A stretch of DNA of 64,000 bases. Source: Neelides folsomi (taxonomy: Eukaryota > Arthropoda > Collembola > Neelipleona > Neelidae). Position numbers and translations under genes: made by a program. The DNA lies in assembly GCA_034687125.1 (NCBI GenBank), contig JAQGBZ010000198.1, forward strand, positions 1 to 64,000, given 5' to 3'. This document shows, piece by piece, positions 22,727 through 35,600 of this stretch. The notes beneath the pieces were generated by a model. That model saw only the letters and a list, made by a program, of their open reading frames with translations, did no database searches and was not told the DNA's origin. Numbering within the stretch: position 1 is the stretch's first letter; the number at the start of each line of letters is the position of its first letter.

Positions 22727-25700
22727 TCACTTATTCCAAACACAGTTGTTTCTTCTTTCCTCTCCAGTTAAATGCCCTTTTATGGAGGGGTTCACATATG
22801 TTAAAAACCGCGTGCTAAAAAGTCAGTCTCTCTTTTCTCATTCTGAATACAAAACAACTCGTAAGTATACAAGTAAATATTTACATTCTACCAAATACTC
22901 AACTACTTATGAATATGTAAGTATTTGTGTATGTTGGGCTAATGGAGACTAGAAGGGAAATGAGATTGGGAATAATAATTCTACCGTACTTTATAAAAGG
23001 ACTTATCTAAACCGCACGTATTAAAATAGAAATAAAAGTGGGAAAAGAAACTGCCGTGCTCTTCTGTGGCGTGTCAACTGTTAATTGCGGCTTTATTGAT
23101 ATTTGTTCCTTCCGAGGAGGGTGAGTTTGGAGCGAGTGAGAAATTTCCGCTCACTCGAGGAGCCATCCTATTCCCAACTGAGGGAATCTGGTCCCTTGTT
23201 CTCGCAACCAGCTTCTTCCTTAATAAAGTGAAAGCTTCCTGCTCCTTCAATTCAGATGATCGAGATTAAGGAGATAGGAGGAATGAGGGTTTGGATAGTG
23301 GAAGTCAGTGAGTAGAAAAATGAGAGTAAGTCGGGTGACGGTTGCCGAGTTGCTCGCCTAGAATAAACGACCTCCATTCATTAGGATGAGATTTCTGGGG
23401 AGAAGTGTGGGCCCATCAAGAGCCACTTGGCTCCTTCTACCCCTCGGGGAATTTTTCATACTTTTTGTGCCAACAATCAACAAGAACCCATCGTCTCGTA
23501 CACCTTCACTTGGTTAGATGTCGACTTCTATCCAAAGGAAAAACATAAAATTGGCTCTTGCTGCACTTTTACTATCTTCCCCTTCTCATCCTCATTTGAG
23601 CTCATCAGACTCATCACTCTCATTAACTCGTTATTACTCTTTTAACCTTCATTTGTAATCTACTCAGCTGCAATGCAGTTTAATAAATGATGATGGTCAA
23701 TTTTAATCATTTTTTACTCGATTCTTGCTATGCTCTAAAAATCGAGGAAATTAAAAAATCTCGGTCCAGCACAATTGATACATATAAATTTCATGGATGG
23801 AATAAACTACTAATTGTTTAATGGGGGTTTAAAACGTAGCACATAGTACAGCATCTACGTTAGTATAACTGGATTACTTTTATTAAATTATATTGAACAA
23901 TCCATAAAAGGTGAGACCTTGTAATTTTTCTGAAATTTGTAAATACCAACAAACATACGGACTAATAAATGCCCTGAATGCAGAGTCGCGAAGAATCAAA
24001 ACATATTTAAAGGGGGGTGGAAAGGACGCCGCCAAAGAATTGTGAGAAAAAGCAAAGTTTGTCACAAAAGGCCGATGATTGTGATCCTTTTGAGAGAAAG
24101 CTTTTTCACTCAAGGCAAAATAAAAGCAACATGCTTCGTAATGTTCTTAAGTCTGACCTGGAACCTTATTTGAAATGAACCTTACCAAGGATTTCTTTTT
24201 TATTGGGGTTTCGTTCCTTTTGAAAACTAAATTTTGAAAGTGAAAGAAACCGAACCCTTTCGAGTTTTGGTTCCGATAGTTAAACTTTGTATATAGTTTG
24301 AAAGCCTTAAGAGATTTTGGACCTTTTTTTTCTTTGGATCTTCGATTCTTCACCGCAACCCTTGGCCTTGCTCCATTCCGTCCAACTTTAATGTCGTGTT
24401 AATCAGCCATTCAAAATAGCTCGTTTCTTTAAGGATGATACTTTCTGTGTAGTAATACGAGTATGCCTAGTAAAATAACATATCTCAAATACACAAGTGA
24501 GGATATATCAGTTATTTGGTTCTAAACAACTTAACTACAAATTCATATACTGATGGGTATGAAGTAATTTTTTTATTTCACTCAATTTCAAATCTTGAAA
24601 GTCAAAGGTGGATGTAGGTTGGGTCTATTTGGCTTGTGATGGGAGAAAATGTAAACTGGAACTCGTGAAGTCAATGTTGATGGTGAGAATTGGTAGTTCA
24701 AACTCTTATTTAAAATGTTCTTTATCAGTCTCGTTTAATTTCTCCTAAACACATTTTTAAACCAAGAGTTTTATTCACTGAACCATAAATATCTTAAAGC
24801 ACTTATGAATATAGAGCTCAACATACTATAGTTCATTCACGGTGAATTTGCGCTCGAGTTATAGGATAGCCCCTGCATCTGCATTATTTAAATTTTGTTA
24901 CCAACTAAACGAGAATTTTTATTAATGCACATGATGGGCCAATGTACATTATAACTCAAGCGCAAATTCACCGTGAATGAACTATAGGTATACTTATTAC
25001 ATAATTTGCTTATACATTTAAAAAGAAACCTCACAATATCACTTTCTGCCCTGCAAACACACGACGTGGAGGTCAAAGGTTGTAAACTGCTTTCAGCAAA
25101 CCTAATGAGCTTCCACATGAGCTATGATCTAACCAACATTACATCAATAATTTTTGTACTTAGCTATTTACTGATATTTTTATTCTTTGAAACGCGGTGA
25201 ATTCTCACTCAAAGGCAAAAATATCTCCACATTTGCAATTTAAATATAGAATGGATTGCGCAAGGAAAAATGAAATTGAGAATATTAAATTCCTTGTGTA
25301 CAATCAGTTTGTATCTCACCACTCTCACCTCGAATATTTATGGAAAGGATTGTTTAAAAATTTAGTCTGTACCATTGCTATATTTTATTATAATAACTTA
25401 TTACTTATTTACTTGGGGCAAAAGAAATGTTCTTATTTCAATGCAAGCTTCAATTAGGGAATTTAACCACTGGCAAACTCGGAATGTCGAGTTTGAATAA
25501 ATGTTCAGCAAACTTGGAACAGATGTTCTCATAAACCACACAATACTTTAAGTGCTGATCGTGCTTGAGCTAATCATTTTCATAATGCCTTCGGAGTTAC
25601 GAGTTAACTAATAAAATGAGAGAAATTCTATTTTCTTAATAAAATATCTTAATTTTCAGCCGCAAGATAATTTACGTCTTTTCCCGTCGTTTAACATTCA

Positions 25701-28700
25701 TTTTGCCAATAAATACCATTATCGATGAGTGAGATATGTGACTCCATGAATAAAATCACAATGTTTCACCCATATGATTTATTAATACATTATGGAACAG
25801 TTGCGAATTTTAATTATCTCTTTGCCCATTATTCAAATGGAGCCTTCGGTGTCTTCCAAGAGTAAAAATATTATTATTAAATTCGACTCAAAGATTAGAT
25901 CTAAACAATGATTTATTCAAGACTGTTAGATCATTGAGCTAAAAAAGATGATGATTCATAAGAAATCATATTGTTACCATCCCCGTTGTCTGCACAATCT
26001 TGAAAAATGAGGAGTGTGAGAAGAAGGGGCCATTTATCATCACAAAATCCAAGATTAGGAATTGGAGATTATGCAGAAGAGACGTAAGGTGGAAATCATT
26101 CTTTGAATCTGGGCAAGCCTTTCAAAAAGTGGAAACACGAAATGTTATCAAAGAACATGGAATTCGACCAAAGACAAAAGGAGTCGAAAGGCGAAAGTGG
26201 AGTTCAAATGGAAGGTGTACAGAGCTGATAACATGTTAGTTTATGGAATAATGGCTAGGAGCATTATGCAAGTTTACGAGAGAAGATCAAGTGCAAAATC
26301 TCCCCCGCCTTCTCTTCAGAACACAAAAGAAGAGGAGCGAAGAGAACATGACAAGGAAACCCACCTTGATCTCATCTCACATCCCATAACATTAACTTAT
26401 TGTTTTTCGATTACACTCCAGGCATCCATGCCACGCACAAGAACGATAAAGAAAATAAAGATATGAGAACAAGAGCGGCAGAGTTTTGTCTGTGTGCATT
26501 CTCTTCATCAGATGAAGTTCATCTCCATTGTGAACGTATGGTTTGGTATATATTTTCGGCTTTTATGGCCATGTCTATCCTGAGCTTCATTTAGAATCTT
26601 CCTCAATGTGTCTCATCTCAAAAGTATAAGCTTGAAAGTAATTATAAGCTTAAGAATACAAGCTGGAAGAATTAGGCATATAATCAGCATAGGTGTGGAT
26701 TGTAAAGAAACTTTCCTCGTGGGGTAAAAAACAAATAGATCTATTGCCTTGAACAGTTCCACTCCAAGGTTTTCATTTGGGATTGCTGGAGTCTCACATG
26801 AGCTTAGCGTGAAGGAATCTCCCTCGACTCAAAAACGAATCTTTGTGAGAGAACCTTCAAAATTCAGACGGCTCCTCATGTTGCTATTTTCTGTTCTGTG
26901 CAAAATCTGCTTGTGGGTATAAACAGCCCTTTCTTGTTAGGGGCAAAAAAGGTCATCAAATTAAAAGGAGTCGAGCATCCCGAATTCCGATCTGTTTCAC
27001 TGAGACTCAACGGTTAGTGTTATTTTACTCCTTTTCCATGAATGCTCTAATGGTTGAAAATAGAGTTTTGTGATCACGCGTTTGGTCCAATTAATATAAT
27101 TCCGATTTGAATGGGAGATCAAAAGGTTTGGAACATTTTCGGCATTGAGAGATGCAGCAAAGGAAATGGATCATGAAAGGACTCTTTGAGTTTGTTAAAT
27201 AAATAAATATTCGTTCAAGGAATCTTCTTATCAAATGGTCATGAAGGAGGAGTTGGAAAAATAAATAAACCAAATTAGAATCTTTATTCTGATACAGATC
27301 TTCCGCTTATCTTTTCTGTGCTTTAACATTCATGTTTATTACCAATCTCTCTTTTATAAATCATCGGGTTTAAAAACCGGGGAAAATCGATATGATTCAT
27401 CCTTGTATACATTTATTGCAGAATCTATGTGATAAATCAAATCTGCAATACATTCAAGAAATAAATTAAGATGAAATTTATAAAGTATGCAAAATGGAAT
27501 TTGGAAGCATTTCAGAGCGGATGTTCATAATCACATCAAGGGTCGTTCTTTATAAAGGAAGTGAGAGAAGTCGAAAACTTTGAATGATTTAACTTCTCCT
27601 CATATATTCCAAAGAGATTAATGGGAACTTATAAATCATACTTAATATACTGATGATATATCTTGTATAAGAATTAGATTCCAATACTAGAAAATGTGTG
27701 TGTGGATCTCTTTACCATAAATAAAAAAAGGTTTTCTTCCACACTCTCTCCCACTTCTCCCTTCATCCATTGGAAATGATTGAAGAAATGACTGAAGCCT
27801 CATATTTCTTTATCTCACTATTGAGGCTTGTGGAACCTCCAAATGAGCCAAAAGATATGTAAACCATCGTAAGTATTTGGGAATTTGGAATTATGCCTCA
27901 TCGTCTTTGTCTTCCGTCGACTTGACCTCCTTGGCCATTATTGTCCTTTGAGCTCTTGGAGCTCAAGACTCACTGTGGTTCTCATCCCATTTCAGCTCAT
28001 TTTCATTGAGCGTTACAATCGCTTTATTCATCTCCTATTGATATCCTCGTCTGTATTCGACTTATTAAGATTTACTCCTCGCATTCAAAGAACCACAGAT
28101 CCTCAATTCTCTGCGCTCCTTTTTCAGCATTTCAACTTACCATTTTTATCAATAGGAACTGACTGAGTGAATGAGACACACTTTTGAGCTCCATTGCTCT
28201 TCTTCCTTAATTCCCACAACCCATTACACCTGGCCTCTCAATCCTCAACCAAATCCAAACCGACAAGTAAATTAGTAATTAATGACAGTTCAATCTTAAA
28301 GAGTTTATCTTTATTATTCGTTATAAACCCAATTGAATTTATTTTATTGCATTATAAATGTAACACAGTTAGGCTTGCAAAATATCTATACTATATGTTC
28401 AGAGATGTATGATGATACTTAGATGATACTTATCAGTTATCACTGTTATCAGTATGGTATAGTTGGTGTAAGTAGTTTCCTTTCAATTTTGCTCCCGTCG
28501 AATAAGTGCATAATTTAAGCGTCAAATGAGAGCAAGTATTAAAGAGGTGTTTAAAGGCATTTAAAGGTAAGCATTATATTGAAAGGGAGGTCGGAATTTT
28601 GTTAAGGAATGTGTTTGAGGATGACTTGTTGTTCGTGGCGATCCTGAATGAAGACTCAGGGAACAAAAGTCTCCCCGAGTCTAAGGCCCAGGCAAAAACG

Positions 28701-31700
28701 TGTGAATGTGAATAGGGAAGCAGAGAAGCGGAGTTAAGTATACACTCGCCCCTTCTCATAAATAGGGAAGCGATTTGGATAATGAGACTCGCTGGACCTC
28801 AAGAGTTTAAGAATAGGCGATAGCTGATGGACTCAAATTGAAATACATGAACTTCCCACTCCACCACTACACAAATGATCTCCTCAATGATCATCAAGGG
28901 AGACTCGAGGAATGCGTCTTACAGAAGCCGTTTCAATAACCAACACCGACAGCATGGAGTCATGCAATCTTCCTCGCCTCATTCAATTCATTAATTGCTC
29001 TAATCTTCACCAAGTCCTGACGAAGGATCATCTTCCTCAATATTAATAAAAATGATCAGAAAAAATTAAACGACCAGATGACAGCCGAATGTCTATACAA
29101 TCATGTCAGTACTTTCAATTCAAAGCTAAAGGAATCGTCGTCATACACATTTGTATGTATTGATACAAGTAGGCAATGTACGCTGTGTAAGCATTGCAAT
29201 ACACAGACATGAGTTTGGCTTTTAAGATTTATGGGATTTGTCGGTGGGAGAATTAATAATTCGGTGATGAACATGGATGAGAATGAGCTCGAGAGTGAGA
29301 GAGTCACTTTAGTTGGAGAAGTGCGAGTAAATAAACATTCCACCCACGCTGAGGGACCCAAGAGATCCATGAGGTTGAGGAAAGGAACAAATGCCAATGG
29401 CAGACAAGGAGCTTCAACTTCACCTACTACCAAACCAACAGAGCTTCAGTTTCTCTCTGAGCCTCCTCGAGTCCGCATTCACTCCCATGTCTCTCGCCGG
29501 CATCTCCTCAACTCATTACCTTTACGGCTCTGCATTACCACCCTGCTAATTGTCGTCTAAATAGCCGCCAATCAATTTTTATTTCGACAGGAGTTAAAAG
29601 AACAAAAATTCTCAGGTAATAAACTTTGCTTTTATTAAACCATATTATTATTATTACTATCCATATTATTACTCGGCCTCCTCCCTCGAACCTTTTTCAT
29701 ACACAATAGATTCAAGTTTTTAGTGATTTATAATTCGCATTGTAAGAATTTATATTAGCATTTGTTTTTCATTGAGTCCTTGGTCGTTGATTAATTTAAA
29801 GAAATTGAGATCCATTGTGTTGAGAATTCTCGCTCCTTTAATGTTATGTTATTTATTTCGTCAAAATAATTGAAGTCATTAAATTAGTATATTGGATGTT
29901 TATTTTATCTAATTTACTCCTGCATAATGAGTTCATTTTCTGATAATTGTTACTCTACTGCATGTAATAAGAGTTATTGAGTTGAATGCACAACAATTGG
30001 AGGTTTTTCTTTGTAATGATCGGAAAACTTCTGTGGGCTTTGGGAGCAAGTGCTTCTGTTTTGCATTTCTTATCATTTGTTGTTGACATAATAATCATTT
30101 TAACGAGAACACAGGTAGTGACGAGTTGGAGGATGAATAACATAATAGGGGATTTGTAAGTCGATCAATTATGGATAGCAGCATGAAAGGAAGAGATTGT
30201 GAATGAGAGTCATCGAATCTTTCAAGTGAAAAGTGAGTTGATCTTTGCTTATGAATTAGATTGGAGAGATAGAAGCAGAATGTTTACAAATTAGATCCCG
30301 TAGGCTTGTCGCTTTTGACCAAGAGAATTTAATCTCATTGTGATAGATACTCCTTCAATGTCATTTTGGCTCTCTTAAATTCAATGCCTTTGGATTCGTG
30401 AATTTGCGGTCGACTCAAAAGGTTAATTGCATGGTTTTATTTTATGGCTAATTCATTATTTTTAATTCATTCTTCTTAATTATTCTTGAGAAATAATGTT
30501 ATTGGTAAAGATCAGATACTTATAAGAGGTTATTTATGTTCGATAAATTTTATTATCAGGGCAGCCGATCAAAATTCCCTCTCAAGTTAACAGATTTAAT
30601 AATATGCATTTATTCATGGTCCTTCTTAAAAATAATTTATCTTTTAGTTCCCATCCCTTGACTCTGTTTACATTCCGTTTATAGGCTCAAATTCTCCCAA
30701 CTCATGTCTGTTCCCTGATGGATCCTTGATGGTTGGGCGAGAGTGTGAGACGAGGGTGGTTGATTCCAGATAGGAGATTAAAAATGGATAAACCTCGTAT
30801 TTGACGGGAGAGAGTGATCGTGTTTCAAAGGCTCATTAGTTATTTCGCTCTCTTTAAACCCCTTGATCGGAGACGAGGGAGGAAGGGGAGAAGTCTAATT
30901 TCTCAGTTAAGATGAGGCCAGAATTCTAAAATAACTTCTTCCTGGAGGATACACACACCTAAAAAAACTAACATAGAGGGAGGATTAATTTAGAGGTCTC
31001 AACCTTGTTTCGCCTGGAGAATTTTCCAAAGGGTGCGTAGTCAAGGGGTGCGTTCATTTGCGACTAAAACCATTCATTACGACACTTTGGAATTGCTTAT
31101 CTGAATATGGAATATTTAATATGGGACGAGGGTACATTACTGTGTACTTTATAATATTATTTGAATACATAATATTAACAATGCCTAGGTCTTTTTTCTT
31201 CGACTGCTCATTACCAGGATAAATAGCTAATTTCTGATTTCATCTTCACTTTTATTTCGCCATCAGGATCTGTTCTTATATTTGCTCTGTCGCATATGCA
31301 GAGGCGCACAATTAGGTAATAGCATTTTCACGGAGGATTATACCTAAAGTATTCTCACCATATTGCCAATTGCACAATCGAATTATTTGTTTATTAAAAT
31401 CAATGACACTCATATTTTACATGCTCTTGAGAATCAGCTTCCCAACATAACAAGTTAATATTGACTTAAGGGGACAATTCACAATTTTGCGAATATTTCC
31501 TAGTCATTAATTATATTTTTTTCATTAAATGAGTAAGGAAAGTGTGTGCAAGACATATGATTGGAATACAAATTATGCTAACATATGTGCTACAAATAAT
31601 TTTGTATTTCATTTTATAGGTATAATTTATAATATTTATAGGACATGGAAAGCATTGCACTTTCGAAAACTATAAGTTGTTATTTAAATGATGAGTCATA

Positions 31701-32670
31701 TTTATTAAACTCTCCATGATTCGATGACAAGTCAGTGAGGATTTCACTCATTCCTTCCATATGCCATTTACCATATTTTAATAACAAAAGACTTCATTTG
31801 CATTCCCGTGCCCAGCCATCCCGTCTGGAGGAGAACCGAGCCCCATCGTTCCATGTAGAACAATTATCATTCCCGACAAGTGAGTGAGGATGGAATGGGC
31901 AAGCCAAGGTCCTTGTCTTCATCTTCGCCAAACCTCTCTACGCTGACAGTCTTGGGGAGAATTAGTAAACTTTGAGGAATTCTCTAACTACTTCTCCTTA
32001 CTCACCCAACGACGACCCATACTCTACAAATGCTAATTCCGCAAGAGTAGAATCATTTCGTTCTCAATAATCGAGATAGGCTTTTCGCTAAGGAGGCCGG
32101 CAAATTCACATCATTAAGGAAAGGAACAAGATTCAAATCCACCTGATTATAAGTGATACTCGATCAAGTAGAAAGGATCTCGTGCGAAAGCTAATGCTAA
32201 GTGCATCTCCAATTTCCCCTCTCCTTCGTTTTTTCCTCATTGCATCAGTTTGTGTTCCTCTCACATTCAGTTTGTTGTTCCTCTCATCGTCAGGAGACGA
32301 TTCCTGGTAACATCTCAATCTGCAGAGGAATTAGAATAACTAATGATTCAATTTGGGGTTTTCATAGAGAAAAGCGTGAAGATCAACATCAGGGGCTGAG
32401 CAGGTTTCCCTCTCATTCGTGGAATGCAATCTCCTTGAGGAAAGAATGAGCAAAAAAGACTGATCTACAGCTTCGAGTCTTTCAATCATTTTGCCTCATT
32501 GGGACCCTGAGTTTTCCACTCTTCAATAACTTCCCACTCTCAGAGGAGGTTTCAACAACAAACGAACGACGACGAGGGCTGGAAATTAAAACCAACAAGT
32601 TTTCAAATTATCTCCTTTCATGTGACAGACTACGAAAAGATTTTCAGCTCACGGGAGTCGTCTTCGAAAA
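22727..32670. other. About 10 kb without a supportable gene
   Basis: Upstream DNA shared by the minus-strand 22,726 exon and the plus-strand gene starting at 32,671. It contains one palindromic element (24826-24987) and several less AT-rich islands, for example 23,060-23,640, 27,720-28,260, 28,600-29,550 and 31,800-32,100. The longest frames overlap on opposite strands (29231-29560 plus, 109 codons; 29433-29101 minus, 110 codons) and have no recognisable domain. The islands may be regulatory or untranslated exons; nothing in the sequence decides this. Confidence 0.45.
24826..24987. mobile_element. Palindromic MITE, probably Tc1/mariner-type
   Basis: Two 38-bp inverted arms (24826-24863 and 24950-24987) match with a single difference (C versus T in the CGCTYGAG part). 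They enclose an 86-bp non-coding core. If the terminal repeat is taken as TAGTTCATTCACGGTG..., the element is flanked on both sides by TA, the duplication typical of Tc1/mariner insertion. At 162 bp it has no room for a transposase, so it would be non-autonomous. The near-identity of the arms suggests a fairly recent insertion or selection on the hairpin. The family call is inferred from structure only. Confidence 0.75.
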
Positions 32671-35600
32671 ATGCTGAAACACGTGTATCATTCTGTTGTC
32701 CTCCGCGGCGCGTCACCTGCACCTTCCTCCTCATCCTCGTCCTCATCAATCTCCACTCAAAACTCGTCTTCATCTCTCAATTCCTCCGTCTCCTCAGCTT
32801 CCTCTTCGGGCGGGTCGCCGATGAGACCGAACTCCAGTTTTTCATCCAATAGTTCCAAAACGTCTTGGACAAGAACAATGGTGGAGTGTAGAGCCTCAAG
32901 TCGACTCAGCATGTCAGAAAATCCTAACGCGGTAAGTCAAACTTGATCATATCTTCCTTGTAGTAATAAATACATTTAAATTCTTAGAGTTGGCCCAAGA
33001 GTACAGTAGGGGTTTGCCCATATAAAGTGCACACACGTACAGGCAAAGTGTATGTACAAGTATGACGAGTTGTTTTTATCTGAAAAGTTGAATGGGCTTC
33101 TTGTGCTCACTCCTCTGTCCTGAGAGGACCTGAGCGGTGGATTGTGTAATTCTTCATAGGTATTATATTAGTCCGTAGTAAAATTTACGATATGGGAAAA
33201 ATACACGTTCCTTTGATGGGAGTTGAAGGAAATAAAAGATAAGAGTTCGATACCCGAATGGCCCATGAATTTCATTGTTGGGAGAAAAGATAGTGGCTAT
33301 GTTTGGTTCATAAACCTTTTGGTAAATATTTGCATTGGGGAGATAGCCCAATGGCTCACATTTAGTAAAATACATTTAACCAAGGATAGCATTTTAACTA
33401 CTTACTTAAATAATAATACCAGTTTAATATTTATATACGACGTCAGCAAATGGGTGAATACCTTTTAGGACCATTGGTCTCTATGAATGAGATTTGATTC
33501 CAAGCCACATCCAAATTCTCTAACAATCGACATGAGGGAATCTGGAGTTTGTTAGTTGGAGCAGATTATCCCAGGCAATGTCATGCCCAGCTTCACTATT
33601 TTTATTCGCATAGGAGAATAGACCAAAGAAAGTGCGATGATTCCCATTGGGAATATTTTCTCTTCCGCATATCTCAATTTCAAATCTCATTTCGCTGGTG
33701 TATGATAAGATAGGAATAATCTCTTTCATGAGATTCTCAAAATGGAATCAACACGAGTTGGCCTATCGCGTTTCCTTATGCGAATCACAAGTGATCTTAA
33801 AATACTTGAATTAATAGTGATTGAAAAATAAATAATTCTTTATCAACTAAGCATTTGAGATGAAACTTGATAATGTCAAGACAAGATAGTAACATACTAT
33901 AAATTTTCTTGTGTATGTACTTGATCAAATATTCTACTTAAACAGCTGTTTTTTTCTAATGAATGTTGCTTACATTGTACAAAGGTTCATTAGCAGAGAA
34001 ATTTGCAAGGCTTGAATTCGAGTTTCATCACGTAGCATTTTATAGAAATTTAAATAAGTGTTCTTATTATATTATATTTTAATTTTTTAATGCATCGCGT
34101 CTGGGCCAAACCTTGGCAAGCACATTAAATGAGACTTTCATATGACTTGTGACATGTTTAAGTACAGGTTTCCTTATCAAATACACGCCAAGTTGTTATT
34201 GATTAATAGTAGCAAAACCACAAATTAGACGGAAGTATACAATGACAATCTGTCATCTTAAATGAGAGGCAATTTATGGATTTGTGTAACGGGAGGCCAG
34301 GATTGGGAAAATAGGGGATTTATAAACGAATGGATTTCTTTATTGAGCCAACTTTTCTTTGGTCAAATTCTTTTTATCTTGTTAATCTCTTGGGTATAAA
34401 TCCTATAAGTATCTCTTCAAATTTATAATGCGTCCATACACTGTAATTTCATTTAAACTTTGGATCGAATGTTTGTCTCGCTGGGTCCCATAAGGTGCTT
34501 AAGCTTTATGTACTTTTTTATACCAGTGGTATTTCTTCAAATACGGTTTATTCATAAAAGAAATAACAAAATGCATTTGGAAATTCTCCAATTTTCAACA
34601 TTTATGAATGAATTAGAGAATTTTTCCGTGTTGACTTTTAATTTTTTATATCTGTAATATAAGTGTCGTAAAAAAATGGATAGTAGAGATGAAATTGAAT
34701 GACTAATGACTGATTCAAGTGAATTATGAACTCAAAAAGTCTTGTTCTTATTTATTCTCAAATATAACATATAATATAAAGTACTTGTGTTTGCATCCAG
34801 ACTCTTTTTATTCTCATCACATTTTCTTCTTTTCTTCTGTTAGAAACTCGCGTAGAAGAAAATGAGTTGAGTTCATGTGAACACGAGGTGAGGAGAGCAA
34901 TGCATTGCAATGGTTGAATATATATTTTATTACTCCCAAGAATCCAATGAGAATAAAAAGCAAAAGATTCGTAGTTCCGATATACAAAATCTTTAAACGA
35001 GGTGGAAATACAATTTGAGAGAGGAGAACTGCGTGTGGTGTCCAATTTAATCTTATCCTCATCTGAGATCGGAAGAGTTGAGAAGGGTTTGTTTGGAGAA
35101 ACCGCAGACTGAGATACTTATTTCCTTTCTTCGCATATTATTATTGTTATCTCATTCAGGAGCTCCCCCAACCTCTCCATTTTACGTGCGGTAATTTCAG
35201 GAGAGACTTGTTACTCCTTACTCGGTCAATAGATTTAGATTTTAGTGTCGATCTGTTGTTTAGATTTTTTCATTCAGGCTCCGGACCGCTTGAATACAAT
35301 GTACTTTTGTATCATATTTTAATGTCAACTTTCATCCTTGGTGATTCACTTTATATGCGTGGAAGACGTGACTTTTGCCTAATGAGCGTAACACATCAAT
35401 GGGTTCACCAAAATGATTATTTTTATTGCTTATAAATAACTACATGCATGAAAAGTACATCAGTATAATAAGTAGGTATGTATGTAATATATTCATGTAA
35501 TTATATTTGAAGCAATTTGTGGTCAAGTTATTAAAATAACATAATGAAAAGAATATTAGCATATGGCTTTCGCATTGAGACTGATTGGTTATGTAAATAT

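Noticed and set aside
35066-35077. AGATCGGAAGAG, the first 12 bases of a common sequencing adapter
   Set aside because: The match stops after 12 bases and the following sequence (TTGAGAAGG) diverges, so it is probably coincidence rather than contamination.
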